This document shows, piece by piece, positions 8,807 through 18,521 of a stretch of DNA of 64,000 nucleotides. The notes beneath the pieces are model-generated. The model ran no database searches. It was not told where the DNA came from and saw only the letters and a program-made list of their open reading frames with translations. Source of the stretch: Sporolactobacillus pectinivorans (GTDB lineage Bacteria; Bacillota; Bacilli; Bacillales; Sporolactobacillaceae); the NCBI RefSeq assembly GCF_002802965.1, contig NZ_NXGA01000001.1, positions 1,944,102-2,008,101 of the forward strand. Reading direction: 5' to 3'. Within the stretch, counting starts at the first letter, position 1. Each line of letters opens with the position of its first letter. Both the position numbers and the translations under genes were made by a program.

Positions 8807-9709
8807 ATGCTGACAAACAGGCATATCGTGATCCTGGGAGGGGACGCCCGGCAGATAGAAGTGATCGATAAATTGATTGGCCTTGATGCCCGTCTTTCGC
8901 TTGTCGGCTTCGATCAGCTGGACAGAAATTTTAACGGAGCCGTCAAAGCAAAGATGGAAGAAGTAGATGCAGGGACAGTTGACAGCGTAATTTTGCCGGT
9001 CAGCGGAACAGATAAGGATGGTAATGTAGAGACAACTTTTTCAAATGAATCCATTAAACTTACACAAGGCTGGCTTGATCAGACACCTGAGCACTGCACG
9101 ATTTATTCAGGAATTTCGACAGCCTATCTGGATAAAGTTTCTCATGAGACAAATAGAGAAGTTGTCAAGTTGTTCGAACGGGATGACGTGGCGATCTATA
9201 ATTCGATACCTACCGTTGAGGGAGCGATTATGATGGTGATTCAGAACACAGATATCACCATTCACCATGCCCATGTCATCGTTCTTGGACTGGGCCGAAC
9301 AGGCGTTAGCCTGGCACGGGCTTTCCATGCGCTTGGAGCGTATGTGAAAGTCGGTGACAGAAGGCCTGAGCATATTGCAAGGGCTGTTGAAATGGGCGTC
9401 GATGCGTTTTATCTGAAAAATCTGGCAGATGAAGTTCATGATAATGAAATTTGTATTAATACTATTCCGGCGCTTGTTCTAACAAGCAGAGTTTTGTCGA
9501 GGATGCCCTCAGGCAGCTTTATCATCGATCTAGCCTCGCTGCCGGGAGGAACAGATTTCCGTTACGCGAAAAAACGCGGGATCAAAGCAATCATTACACC
9601 CGGGCTGCCCGGTCTTGTTGCACCGAAATCGGCGGGGCGGATCATTGCCAATGTCATGGTTGAGCTGTTGCAGGAAAAGTTTAAGGAGGAAAATCAGGAT
9701 GACGCTTAA
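8807..9709 (+). CDS. dpaA: Dipicolinate synthase subunit A
   Basis: DpaA, with DpaB, makes dipicolinic acid from the dapA product of the lysine pathway; the acid is loaded into the spore core with calcium. The 300-residue protein has an N-terminal family domain and a C-terminal Rossmann fold with VIVLGLGRTGVSLARAF near residue 160. GGAGGGAAAGTCAAA precedes the ATG. The gene overlaps dpaB by 11 bases. The downstream genes asd, dapG and dapA supply its substrate, so the cluster joins lysine/diaminopimelate synthesis to sporulation. It is expected to work in the mother cell. Confidence 0.96.
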   Translation: MLTNRHIVILGGDARQIEVIDKLIGLDARLSLVGFDQLDRNFNGAVKAKMEEVDAGTVDSVILPVSGTDKDGNVETTFSNESIKLTQGWLDQTPEHCTIYSGISTAYLDKVSHETNREVVKLFERDDVAIYNSIPTVEGAIMMVIQNTDITIHHAHVIVLGLGRTGVSLARAFHALGAYVKVGDRRPEHIARAVEMGVDAFYLKNLADEVHDNEICINTIPALVLTSRVLSRMPSGSFIIDLASLPGGTDFRYAKKRGIKAIITPGLPGLVAPKSAGRIIANVMVELLQEKFKEENQDDA

Positions 9710-10289
9710 GGGCAAACACATCGGATTTGGCATCACAGGTTCACATTGCACCTACAGTCAGGTTGTCCCGGAAATTGAAAAACTGGTAAAAGCCGGCTGC
9801 CGCGTGACAGTATTTGTCACATACACCGTAAAGCATACAGACACCCGTTTCGGAAGCGGGAGAGACTGGGTGGCAAGAGTTGAGGAGATTTCAGGCAGTC
9901 CGGTGATTGATTCAATTGTTGACGCGGAACCTTTCGGACCGAGGACGCCGCTTGACTGTATGGTGATTGCCCCACTGACCGGGAACTCAATGAGCAAATT
10001 CGCAAACGCGCAGACAGACAGCCCGGTACTCATGGCGGCAAAAGCGACTCTGCGAAATGGCAATCCTGTTGTCCTTGGTCTATCTACCAATGATGGGCTC
10101 AGTCTTAATCTGCAAAATATTGCGAAGCTTATTGTCGCAAAAAACATCTATTTTATTCCCTTTGGCCAGGATGACCCGATCCATAAACCCAATTCCCTCG
10201 TCGGCAAAATGGATCTGCTTCTTGATACCGTTGAATCTGCTATTCTGGGAAAACAAATTCAGCCGATTCTTGTCGACAAAACGAAGTAA
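9699..10289 (+). CDS. dpaB: Dipicolinate synthase subunit B (flavoprotein-like)
   Basis: This 196-residue subunit belongs to the flavoprotein/phosphopantothenoylcysteine decarboxylase fold, with GFGITGSHCTYSQV at the N-terminus and APLTGNSMSKFANAQTDSPVLMAAKA in the middle. It acts with DpaA in dipicolinate synthesis. The open frame reaches back to 9615, but TTAAGGAGGAAAATCAGG directly precedes the ATG at 9699. That start overlaps the end of dpaA, as in other spore formers, so coupled translation is likely. Confidence 0.95.
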   Translation: MTLKGKHIGFGITGSHCTYSQVVPEIEKLVKAGCRVTVFVTYTVKHTDTRFGSGRDWVARVEEISGSPVIDSIVDAEPFGPRTPLDCMVIAPLTGNSMSKFANAQTDSPVLMAAKATLRNGNPVVLGLSTNDGLSLNLQNIAKLIVAKNIYFIPFGQDDPIHKPNSLVGKMDLLLDTVESAILGKQIQPILVDKTK

Positions 10290-10440
10290 AGAAACCGCTG
10301 GATGATCTTCTCTCTCATGCAGAATATGTTAAAATAAAAAAAGATAATTAGGGCGGAGAAGATGGTTCAGCCGGATTCTCCCTTTCTTTCGACTATCATT
10401 GATTATATAATAGAAAAAATGACAGGCATACTGAGGAGAG

Positions 10441-11499
10441 ATGGTTTTGCTCAAGACAGAAGGATTAAAAGTAGCGGTGGTTGGCGTAACAGGTGCCGTT
10501 GGAACCAGAATGCTCAAAATGCTCGAAGAATCGCCTCTTCCGGTCAAATCCTTTCTTCCATTGGCTTCAAAGCGTTCTGCAGGTAAAAAAGTTATTTTTG
10601 GCGGAAAAGAATGGACGGTTGAAGAAGCCAAGCCCGAATCTTTTGCGGGCATTGATATCGCTCTGTTCAGCGCGGGAGGCTCAGTATCCAAACAACTGGC
10701 TCCGGAAGCAGCTTCAAGAGGCGCCATTGTCATTGATAATACAAGCGCATTCAGAATGTATGAAAATGTACCCCTTGTTGTTCCGGAAGTTAATGAGAAA
10801 GCGCTGTTTCAGCATCACGGCATTATTGCCAATCCGAATTGCTCAACAATCCAGATGGTTGTCGCGCTTGAACCGATCCGCAAAGCTTACGGATTGAACC
10901 GGATTATTGTCTCAACCTATCAGGCTGTTTCAGGAGCTGGTGCGAAGGCCATGCAGGAACTGAAAAATGAAGCGAAAGACGTGCTTGAGGGGAATGCGCC
11001 TGAACCGGAAATTTTGCCTGTAAAAGGTGACAAAAAGCATTTTCAGATGGCTTTTAACTGCATCCCTCAGATTGATTTATTCCAGCCAAACGATTACACT
11101 TTTGAAGAAATGAAAATGATAAATGAAACAAAAAAAATCATGGACGATCAGTCATTGAAGGTTTCGGCGACCTGTGTCCGCGTTCCGGTTGAAATCAGCC
11201 ATGGCGAGACAGTTTACATTGAGATTGGCAAAAGCGGGGTGACAGCCGCAGATATCAAAAACCTTTTGTCAGATGCACCAGGTGTTGTCCTGCAGGATGA
11301 TCCGGCTCACCAGGTTTATCCGATGCCCGCAGATGCAACCGGAAAGAAAGAAGTTTTTGTCGGCCGAATCCGCCGTGATCCCGATCTCGAAAATGGTTTC
11401 CATCTTTGGGTTGTTTCCGATAACTTGTTAAAGGGTGCTGCATGGAATTCAGTTGAAATCGCGGAATCCCTTCTAAAACTCGGACTCGTAAAAGCCTGA
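10441..11499 (+). CDS. asd: Aspartate-semialdehyde dehydrogenase
   Basis: Asd reduces aspartyl phosphate to aspartate semialdehyde, the branch point to lysine/diaminopimelate, methionine and threonine. The protein (about 352 residues) shows the nucleotide-binding [15 protein letters not shown], the catalytic cysteine in NPNCSTIQ and the His-containing [21 protein letters not shown] precedes the ATG by only 2-3 bases; a TTG two codons later (10447) has better spacing and may be the real start. A 150-base gap separates it from dpaB. Confidence 0.95.
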   Translation: MVLLKTEGLKVAVVGVTGAVGTRMLKMLEESPLPVKSFLPLASKRSAGKKVIFGGKEWTVEEAKPESFAGIDIALFSAGGSVSKQLAPEAASRGAIVIDNTSAFRMYENVPLVVPEVNEKALFQHHGIIANPNCSTIQMVVALEPIRKAYGLNRIIVSTYQAVSGAGAKAMQELKNEAKDVLEGNAPEPEILPVKGDKKHFQMAFNCIPQIDLFQPNDYTFEEMKMINETKKIMDDQSLKVSATCVRVPVEISHGETVYIEIGKSGVTAADIKNLLSDAPGVVLQDDPAHQVYPMPADATGKKEVFVGRIRRDPDLENGFHLWVVSDNLLKGAAWNSVEIAESLLKLGLVKA

Positions 11500-11564
11500 A
11501 TGACTTTTTGTGTTTACCCGGGAGTGCACGCTTATGGCCCCCGTTTCGAAAGGATGAAAATGAT

Positions 11565-12812
11565 TTGAAAATCATCGTACAAAAATTTGGCGGGACTTCT
11601 GTTCAAACTGATGAAATGAGAAAACATGCAGTTCATCATGTCGTCCGTGCAGTAAATAACGGCTATAAAGTCATTGTTGTCGTCTCAGCAATGGGGCGTT
11701 CAGGCGATCCGTATGCGACTGATACATTGCTAGGCCTTGTCAATGAATCGGAAAGCTCACCGCGCGAACGGGATATTCTGATGTCCTGCGGTGAAACGAT
11801 TTCAATGGTTGTCTTTTCGGGCCTGCTGAAAGCCTCAGGTATCCGATCAGAAGCTATGACCGGCGCACAGGCAGGATTCCGGACGAACAGTTCTCATAAT
11901 GAAGCTAAAATTATTGAAATGAAAGTCAATCCTCTGCTGAAAAAACTTGAAGAACTTGATGCCGTGGTTGTTGCCGGTTTTCAGGGACAGACGCAGGATG
12001 GAGAAATCACAACGCTCGGCCGCGGTGGGAGCGACACTTCTGCCGCTGCGCTGGGGGCGGCTGTAGATGCGGACTGGATTGATATTTTTACAGATGTTAA
12101 CGGCGTTATGACAGCTGATCCGAGAATTGTCAGCGATGCACGGCAACTCTCAGTATTAACTTACAGCGAGGTATGTAACCTCGCTTATCAGGGCGCAAAG
12201 GTGATCCATCCGCGTGCTGTGGAAATTGCCATGACGGCGAAAATTCCGATCCATATCCGTTCCACACTCTCAGAAGATCTGGGCACTCTTGTGACGACCA
12301 TGAATCAGTCAGGACGCGGCAGAGACATTCAGGAACAGCCTGTCACGGGTATCACCTATCTTAAAGGAGTGACGCAGATCCGTGTCCGGGCCGGGAAAGA
12401 CGAGTTTGATCTTCAGGCTAAAGTTTTTAAGGCTATGGCGGAGCAGGGGATCAGCGTAGACTTGATCAATATCAGCCCAAGCGGCGTAGTCTATACCGTC
12501 ATGGCAAAGGTGACGGAACGAGCAATCCGGATATTGAAAACAATGGGCTATGACCCGGAAGTCCTCACGGGCTGTGCGAAAGTATCCGCAGTCGGGGCAG
12601 GGATGGCCGGTGTTCCCGGTGTTGCCTCGCGGATTGTAAATGCCCTGACAGAACAGGGAATCCGCATCCTGCAATCGGCTGACTCTCACAATACAATCTG
12701 GGTCCTTGTCAGGCAGGAAAAAATGGATCGCGCCGTGAATGCTCTCCATCGGGCTTTCCATCTCGAAGCAGAGCACAGCGAAGCGGATTTGGAACATCCA
12801 AAACAGGAGTGA
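11565..12812 (+). CDS. dapG: Aspartate kinase (DapG-type)
   Basis: Aspartokinase phosphorylates aspartate, the first step to diaminopimelate and lysine. The 415-residue protein has the signature KIIVQKFGGTSV, the catalytic segments GRGGSDTSAAALGAAV and DIFTDVNGVMTADPR, and two C-terminal ACT domains. The best match I recall is B. subtilis DapG, the diaminopimelate-sensitive isoenzyme. The open frame extends to 11508, but the family starts at KII, and GAAAGGATG precedes the TTG at 11565. Its stop overlaps the Shine-Dalgarno region of dapA. Confidence 0.95.
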   Translation: MKIIVQKFGGTSVQTDEMRKHAVHHVVRAVNNGYKVIVVVSAMGRSGDPYATDTLLGLVNESESSPRERDILMSCGETISMVVFSGLLKASGIRSEAMTGAQAGFRTNSSHNEAKIIEMKVNPLLKKLEELDAVVVAGFQGQTQDGEITTLGRGGSDTSAAALGAAVDADWIDIFTDVNGVMTADPRIVSDARQLSVLTYSEVCNLAYQGAKVIHPRAVEIAMTAKIPIHIRSTLSEDLGTLVTTMNQSGRGRDIQEQPVTGITYLKGVTQIRVRAGKDEFDLQAKVFKAMAEQGISVDLINISPSGVVYTVMAKVTERAIRILKTMGYDPEVLTGCAKVSAVGAGMAGVPGVASRIVNALTEQGIRILQSADSHNTIWVLVRQEKMDRAVNALHRAFHLEAEHSEADLEHPKQE

Positions 12813-12817
12813 GTAAA

Positions 12818-13726
12818 ATGGATTTTGGGAGAATGCTGACTGCAATAGTCACACCCTTTGATGAAAATGGAAATTTGAGTCTGAACAGGACAACGATTTT
12901 ATTGGAACATCTGATAGAAACGGGTTCCGATGGTGTAGTTGTCTGCGGTACAACCGGGGAGTCGCCAACACTGACGGACGATGAAAAACTGACGCTTTTT
13001 GATCATATCGTTAAAGTCGCGGCAGGACGGATCAAGGTCATTGTCGGTACCGGAGGGAATAATACACGACAGTCTGTCCAGTTTTCTCAGAGAGCCGCGA
13101 AACTTGGCGTTGATGCGGTCATGGCTGTTGCCCCGTTCTATAATAAACCTAACCAGGAAGGCATTTACGAACATTATAAAGCGATTGCTGAGAGCGTCGA
13201 TGTTCCTGTGGTGATTTATAATATACCCGGGCGCTCAAAAGTAAATATTGAAGCCGGTACGATTATCCGGCTGTCTGAAATTGAGAATATCGTAGCGATA
13301 AAGGAAGCAAGCGGTAACCTGGACCAGATGGCGGCAATCATCAGCGGTACGGGGGATGATTTTCATCTGTACAGCGGCGATGACGGGCTGACTCTGCCGA
13401 TTCTGTCCATCGGCGGCCGGGGCGTGATATCGGTTGCGTCGCACATTATCGGACCCGAAATGAAAGACATGATCGGCAATTTCCTGGAGGGTAATAATGA
13501 AAAAGCAGCTTCGGCGCATCGGGCCATGCTACCATTCATGCGGGAGTTATTTGCTGCTCCCAGCCCTTCGCCTGTAAAAGCGATGCTTAACAAATTGGAT
13601 ATTCCGGTCGGCGGGGTTCGTTTGCCGATGGTGAAGCTTACTGGTCAGGAATTTGCAAAACTGTGGCAGGTTTACCAGACTTACCGCGATAAATCGGGAA
13701 CAGCGACAAAACATTTGGCAAAATAA
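12818..13726 (+). CDS. dapA: 4-hydroxy-tetrahydrodipicolinate synthase
   Basis: DapA condenses pyruvate with aspartate semialdehyde; its product feeds both lysine synthesis and DpaA/B. The 302-residue TIM barrel has GTTGESPTL, the catalytic tyrosine in VVIYNIPGRS and the Schiff-base lysine in VAIKEASGN. An in-frame GTG lies at 12809, but CAGGAG at 12804-12809 fits the ATG at 12818. It ends the asd-dapG-dapA run and is followed by a strong terminator. Confidence 0.96.
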   Translation: MDFGRMLTAIVTPFDENGNLSLNRTTILLEHLIETGSDGVVVCGTTGESPTLTDDEKLTLFDHIVKVAAGRIKVIVGTGGNNTRQSVQFSQRAAKLGVDAVMAVAPFYNKPNQEGIYEHYKAIAESVDVPVVIYNIPGRSKVNIEAGTIIRLSEIENIVAIKEASGNLDQMAAIISGTGDDFHLYSGDDGLTLPILSIGGRGVISVASHIIGPEMKDMIGNFLEGNNEKAASAHRAMLPFMRELFAAPSPSPVKAMLNKLDIPVGGVRLPMVKLTGQEFAKLWQVYQTYRDKSGTATKHLAK

Positions 13727-13738
13727 AATTAAAAAAGT

Positions 13739-13776
13739 AAGGGTGAATAGGAAATGTATTCTTATTCACCCTTTTT
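13739..13776 (+). terminator. Intrinsic terminator after dapA
   Basis: Perfect 11-bp stem AAGGGTGAATA/TATTCACCCTT followed by a T-run. Confidence 0.92.
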
Positions 13777-13805
13777 GTCTTTCGTTTTTCGTAAGGGTGT
13801 CAGAT

Positions 13806-13955
13806 ATGGGAGTGTTATTAAGCGGATTCACTCCGTTTGGTAAACATCGGATGAATCCATCATGGGAAGCAGTCAGATGCTTGGACGGGCTTCAAGCTGC
13901 CGCTGGTGTTACACTCATTGCGACAAAGCTTCGTAGTTTACGGACAAGCTGCTGA
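13806..13955 (+). pseudogene. Truncated pyroglutamyl-peptidase I (N-terminal stub)
   Basis: A 49-codon frame starts at ATG 13806 with AAGGG upstream. It reads GVLLSGFTPFGKHRMNPSWEAV, which matches the N-terminal GF-PFG-...-NPSWEAV signature of pyrrolidone-carboxylate peptidase (Pcp, family C15). The protein then drifts away from the family and stops. The catalytic Glu, Cys and His segments are absent, so no peptidase can be made. It lies between the dapA terminator and the rnjB promoter and looks like the relic of a deletion. Confidence 0.65.
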
Positions 13956-13991
13956 CCGTCTCATTTCTTCATGCAGGTTTTCAATGAAAAG

Positions 13992-14021
13992 TTGTACTTT
14001 GTCCTGAGGTTTGGTTATAAT
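13992..14021 (+). promoter_or_regulatory. Candidate sigma-A promoter for rnjB
   Basis: TTGTAC (13992-13997), an 18-base spacer and TATAAT (14016-14021), about 60 bases before the rnjB start. Confidence 0.65.
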
Positions 14022-14083
14022 AAAAGCAATGATTAGTTCGGGTCAAAAGCGATGACTGCTCAACTTAATAGGAGGAATGCCCA

Positions 14084-15751
14084 TTGACACATTCGAAGCA
14101 AAACGGCATTAGAATTTATGCAATGGGCGGCGTTGGCGAAATTGGAAATAATATGACGGTCATTGAAACAAGTCATGACATTTACGTTATTGATGCAGGT
14201 TTGATGCATCCGCATGAAGATATGCTGGGTGTGGATACAGTGATCCCGGATGTGTCTTATCTGGTTGAAAAGCGTGATAAAATCCGGGCAATTCTGTTGA
14301 CACACGGTCATCTGGCGAATATCGGCGGATTGCCGTATCTGTTGAAAGAATTAAATGTTCCTGTTTACGGAACCGGATTGACACTCGCACTGGTTCAGGA
14401 GAGCTTGAAAGAAGTTGGTGAGAGCTATCAAAAAGATCAGCTTGTGACTATAAATCCGGATCGGGAAATAAAAATCGGCCAGTGCCGTTTTTCATTTTTC
14501 CGTACCTATCACAGTGTTCCGGATGCGATCGGAATTGCCATTCATACCCCACAGGGAAATATCGTTCACACAGGTGATTACAAGTTTGATTTTACGCCCG
14601 TCGGCAGCATCCGAACGGAAGTCAGTAAAATTGCCGCGCTTGGTGACGAAGGCGTGCTCTGTCTTCTCTCTGACAGTAAACATGCTGAAATCCCGGGGAA
14701 GGCGCCAACTGACTCTTTGATCGGGGATCAGTTCAACCACATCCTGTATTCTGCAGTCGGACGGGTGATCGTTGCGATTCACGCGACAAATCTACACCGG
14801 ATCCAGCAATTTGTGGATGCTTGCGCACTTCATGGGCGCAAGGTTGCAATTGACGGCAAATTCCTCGACAGCACTATTTCTATTGCTGTCAGAAACGGAA
14901 TCTTGAATGTACCTGGTGACATATTTTTGTCATGGGAAAAAGCGCTGAAGTATCCCAGTGAAAAACTGGCTATTTTAACGAGTGGCCCTGATGGTGATCC
15001 GCTGACTCCGCTGACAGGCATGGCTAATCATATGCACAAGGGATTAAAACTCAGGGAAAATGACTTGATTATCTATGCGGCGTCCCTGACCCCAAGCAAT
15101 GAAAAAACGGTTACTAACGCGATTGATCAGCTGATGAGTGAAGGGGCCCAGGTGATCTTCGGCAAGTCGGTTCATGTTTCAGGACATGGGTCTGCTGAAG
15201 ATATTAAATTAATGCTGCAGCTTACAAGGCCTAAATATCTGATCCCGATTGACGGTGAATTCAAGATGATGAAGGCGCAGCAGGAAATTGCTGAATCAAT
15301 GGGCATTTCCGCAAGCCGGGTCTTTCTTCTTGATCGGGGTGATGTTGTCGAACTGATTAAGGGTGAAGCCAGACAATCCGACTCAGTACCTTCAGGTCAG
15401 CTTCTCGTTGACGGCCTTGGTGTCGGGGATGTAGGCAACATTGTGCTGAGAGACCGCCGGTTGCTGTCGCAGGATGGTACCGTCATTGTTGTTGTAACAT
15501 TGGGAAGAAAAACAAAACGAATTCTTGCCGGACCGGAAATCATTACCCGGGGATTTGTCTATGTCAGAGAGTCTGAAGATCTGCTCGATCAGGCTAATCA
15601 GATTGTCTCTGAGGTGCTGTCCAAGGCACTGACACAGCATGTTTCCGAGTGGTCATCGCTTAAAAGCGGAATTCGTGATGCATTGAGCCGTTACTTTTTT
15701 GATAAAACCAAACGCCGTCCAATGATATTGCCAATTATCATGGAATTTTAA
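14084..15751 (+). CDS. rnjB: Ribonuclease J2
   Basis: RNase J enzymes are metallo-beta-lactamase-fold ribonucleases with 5'-exo and endo activity; J2 partners J1. The 555-residue protein begins after GGAGGAATGCCCA at a TTG. The metal-binding motif, HGHEDH in J1, reads HGHLAN here, losing the Asp and second His, as in B. subtilis J2 (HGHDEN). HTGDYKFDFTP and HVSGHGSAEDIKLML are kept. This points to J2 with weak or no own activity. It stands alone between a promoter candidate and a terminator. Confidence 0.93.
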   Translation: MTHSKQNGIRIYAMGGVGEIGNNMTVIETSHDIYVIDAGLMHPHEDMLGVDTVIPDVSYLVEKRDKIRAILLTHGHLANIGGLPYLLKELNVPVYGTGLTLALVQESLKEVGESYQKDQLVTINPDREIKIGQCRFSFFRTYHSVPDAIGIAIHTPQGNIVHTGDYKFDFTPVGSIRTEVSKIAALGDEGVLCLLSDSKHAEIPGKAPTDSLIGDQFNHILYSAVGRVIVAIHATNLHRIQQFVDACALHGRKVAIDGKFLDSTISIAVRNGILNVPGDIFLSWEKALKYPSEKLAILTSGPDGDPLTPLTGMANHMHKGLKLRENDLIIYAASLTPSNEKTVTNAIDQLMSEGAQVIFGKSVHVSGHGSAEDIKLMLQLTRPKYLIPIDGEFKMMKAQQEIAESMGISASRVFLLDRGDVVELIKGEARQSDSVPSGQLLVDGLGVGDVGNIVLRDRRLLSQDGTVIVVVTLGRKTKRILAGPEIITRGFVYVRESEDLLDQANQIVSEVLSKALTQHVSEWSSLKSGIRDALSRYFFDKTKRRPMILPIIMEF

Positions 15752-15782
15752 AAATCGGGCCTTAGCGGGCTTGATTTTTTTA
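15752..15782 (+). terminator. Intrinsic terminator after rnjB
   Basis: AATCGGGCC pairs with GGGCTTGATT (two G-U pairs) around a short loop, followed by TTTTTT. Confidence 0.8.
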
Positions 15783-15868
15783 TGCCGTTAAGAAATTTAG
15801 AGGGAACGGTATAAGGTCTGAACAAAAAGAGGAACTTTGAGGAATTTGATAAGTAACTAAAAAAGAAA

Positions 15869-16010
15869 TTTCGAAAGGAACTTCGACTAAGACCGTGCAC
15901 GTCCTGTGCACAACGCCGAAGTCACCACGTCCATTGGCATGTTCTGCATTAGTCCTCCTGCAGCCGTCACGACCAGGGCTCAACCAACCAAGAGTTTGAT
16001 TTTTCTTTAT
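15869..16010 (+). repeat. Dispersed intergenic repeat, copy 2
   Basis: Second copy of the element at 6818-6989, same orientation. It shares TTTCGAAAGGAAC, GTGCACGTCCTGTGCACAAC, CGAAGTCACC, GGCATGTTCTGCATT, CCGTCAC and TTTTCTTTATG. It lacks a ~20-base segment present in copy 1 (around 6878-6900). I find no flanking direct repeat. It lies between rnjB and spoIIIE, where B. subtilis has tepA and ylzJ. The rest of the gap (16011-16148) shows no gene. Confidence 0.7.
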
Positions 16011-16148
16011 GTGCACTGTCCGCGGCCTTTGCGAAAAATTGCCATTTAGAGTAAATTTAAGACATAGGGAGCAGTGTCCTGCAATCTATTGGACAACCAT
16101 CCATAACAAGAGATTCATTTATTTTTTTATTATTTTAGAGGTGTGAGC

Positions 16149-18458
16149 ATGGCAAAAGGGAAGCAAAGACGCACGCGAGCAAAAAAGGGATGGAAGGAAA
16201 CACTGATCTATGAGGTTGGTGGATTATGCATGTTTTCTCTCACCTGTATCGGGATCAGCAGCCTTGGCGTCGCAGGTGAAGTGTTGAAGGAAGCCTGTCG
16301 CTTTTTTGCAGGGGACTGGTGGATCATCCTTTTGCTTTTTTCTCTGGCGTTGTCTGTCTACTACGTGCTGTTCCGGAGACAGCCGTCTTTCTTTACAAGA
16401 AGGATGTCCGGTTTTTATCTGCTGTCCTTGGCGTTGATGCTGATCAGCCATGTTCAGCTGTTTGAAACACTTTCAAAGGTTAATCAATGGCAGAACCGCT
16501 CGGTCATTTACAATACTTTTTTGCTTTTTCAAGGTGAACTGACGGGGACTATTCCGGGAAGCGGGCTGGGCGGCGGTATGATCGGTGCCATCGAATTCGC
16601 TTTTTTTCACTATCTGTTTGCTACAATAGGCACGCTGTTCATGAGCGGGGTCATGATTATTGTGGCATTAATTCTGATTACCGGTCATTCACTGCGAGAT
16701 ACCGCAAGAAAACTTTTCGGGGGTACGTTCAAAAGCATGCGGAAGAGTTTTCTGGGCGGAAAAGAAGCTGTTCGTAGACTTTTCTCAAGGAAAGCCAAAA
16801 AAAGCGGCAGGCCGGGTACCGGACATAACCAAACGGGTTTGTCAGTGGATGCACCGCCAGAAGAACTCTCTTTCCCGGAACCGGAAATACACGATTTTAA
16901 TGAGCGTCAGGCTGCGCAGGCGGATCCCCCGCAGGATATGCCTCCTGTCCCGAAGCAAAATCTGCCTGCTGCGAATGTCGAGATGCCGGATTCAGCTGAT
17001 TTCATGCACACATCCGTCGAAAATGAGGACTATCAGCTGCCGCCACTTGAATTACTCAATCATCCGCGTAAAAATGCCCAGAATAATGAACGGAAGCACA
17101 TCGCGGAGAATGTACGCACGCTTGAGCGGACCTTTGAGAGTTTTGGCGTGCGTGCAGCGGTCCGCGAAGTCCATCTCGGACCGGCTGTCACCCGATATGA
17201 AGTTTATCCGGAAGCAGGCGTAAAAGTCAGCCGCATTCTGGGCCTGAGCGATGATCTTGCCCTTGCCTTGGCAGCAAAGGATATCCGGATTGAAGCGCCG
17301 ATTCCGGGCAAATCGGCGGTCGGGGTCGAAGTCCCTAATCGGGAAGTAGCGATGGTGGGGCTGCGTGAAGTTCTTGAATCGAAGAATGCCAAAAACGCAG
17401 TATCAAAACTGACGGTTGGTCTTGGCCGTGATATTTCAGGTGAACCGATTTTATCTGATCTGAACAAGATGCCCCATCTGCTCGTAGCTGGCGCGACAGG
17501 AAGCGGAAAAAGTGTCTGCATCAACAGTATTATTGTTACACTTCTGATGCGTACCAAACCGAGCGAGGTCAAGCTTTTCATGATTGACCCAAAGATGGTT
17601 GAACTGAACGTATACAATGGCATACCCCATCTTCTGACGCCGGTTGTGACTGATCCTGGAAAAGCAGCACAGGGTCTGAAAAATGTGGTTGGGGAAATGG
17701 AGAGAAGATATGAGCTTTTTTCTGAAAGCGGGACACGGAATCTGGAAGGTTACAACGAAACAGTCAGAAAGTTTAACGCTGAACATGAAGAAAAGCAGCC
17801 GCTCATGCCTTATATTGTCGTTATTATTGATGAATTGGCAGATCTGATGATGGTCGCTTCAAAGGATGTGGAAGAAACGGTTACGAGGCTTGCACAGATG
17901 GCCCGGGCAGCGGGTATTCATCTGATTATCGCAACACAGCGTCCTTCTGTGGATATTATTACCGGGGTAATCAAAGCCAATATTCCGTCACGTATTGCTT
18001 TCAGCGTTTCTTCCATGATGGATTCCCGTACTATTCTTGATTCAGGGGGTGCCGAGAAACTGCTTGGGAAGGGCGATATGCTTTTTCTACCCATCGGTGC
18101 TTCAAAACCTGTCAGGATACAGGGCGCCTTTTTGTCTGATGATGAAGTTGAAAATGTGGTACGCTACGTGATCGGGCAGCAGAAAGCCCATTACCGGAAA
18201 GATATGATTCCTGACGAACAACCGGAAGAAAACCAGGAAAAAGTGGATGATGAGCTGTTTGATGACGCAGTGCAGCTTGTTGTCAACATGCAGACCGCAA
18301 GTGTTTCGATGCTTCAGCGCCGTTTCCGCATTGGCTATACACGTGCGGCACGTTTGATTGATGCAATGGAAGAGCGGCATATTGTCGGTCCTTATGAGGG
18401 CAGCAAACCCCGCGCTGTGCTTGTGCCAAAACAAAATGATGAAGCAAATACCCGCTGA
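16149..18458 (+). CDS. spoIIIE: DNA translocase SpoIIIE/FtsK
   Basis: A septal DNA pump; in spore formers it moves the chromosome into the forespore. The 769-residue protein has a basic N-terminus, four membrane segments (about residues 20-190), a variable linker rich in Pro/Glu, then the RecA-like motor with Walker [10 protein letters not shown] and Walker [14 protein letters not shown]. It ends with the gamma winged helix ([28 protein letters not shown]), which reads orienting DNA sequences. A GTG at 16143 is in frame, but GAGGTG fits ATG 16149. SpoIIIE is favoured over SftA because of the membrane segments and position. Confidence 0.96.
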   Translation: MAKGKQRRTRAKKGWKETLIYEVGGLCMFSLTCIGISSLGVAGEVLKEACRFFAGDWWIILLLFSLALSVYYVLFRRQPSFFTRRMSGFYLLSLALMLISHVQLFETLSKVNQWQNRSVIYNTFLLFQGELTGTIPGSGLGGGMIGAIEFAFFHYLFATIGTLFMSGVMIIVALILITGHSLRDTARKLFGGTFKSMRKSFLGGKEAVRRLFSRKAKKSGRPGTGHNQTGLSVDAPPEELSFPEPEIHDFNERQAAQADPPQDMPPVPKQNLPAANVEMPDSADFMHTSVENEDYQLPPLELLNHPRKNAQNNERKHIAENVRTLERTFESFGVRAAVREVHLGPAVTRYEVYPEAGVKVSRILGLSDDLALALAAKDIRIEAPIPGKSAVGVEVPNREVAMVGLREVLESKNAKNAVSKLTVGLGRDISGEPILSDLNKMPHLLVAGATGSGKSVCINSIIVTLLMRTKPSEVKLFMIDPKMVELNVYNGIPHLLTPVVTDPGKAAQGLKNVVGEMERRYELFSESGTRNLEGYNETVRKFNAEHEEKQPLMPYIVVIIDELADLMMVASKDVEETVTRLAQMARAAGIHLIIATQRPSVDIITGVIKANIPSRIAFSVSSMMDSRTILDSGGAEKLLGKGDMLFLPIGASKPVRIQGAFLSDDEVENVVRYVIGQQKAHYRKDMIPDEQPEENQEKVDDELFDDAVQLVVNMQTASVSMLQRRFRIGYTRAARLIDAMEERHIVGPYEGSKPRAVLVPKQNDEANTR

Positions 18459-18521
18459 AGTTATTTTGAAAGAACGAATATATTTATAGTGCGGCGTGAG
18501 CCGGCATGAGGATGATGTGAT

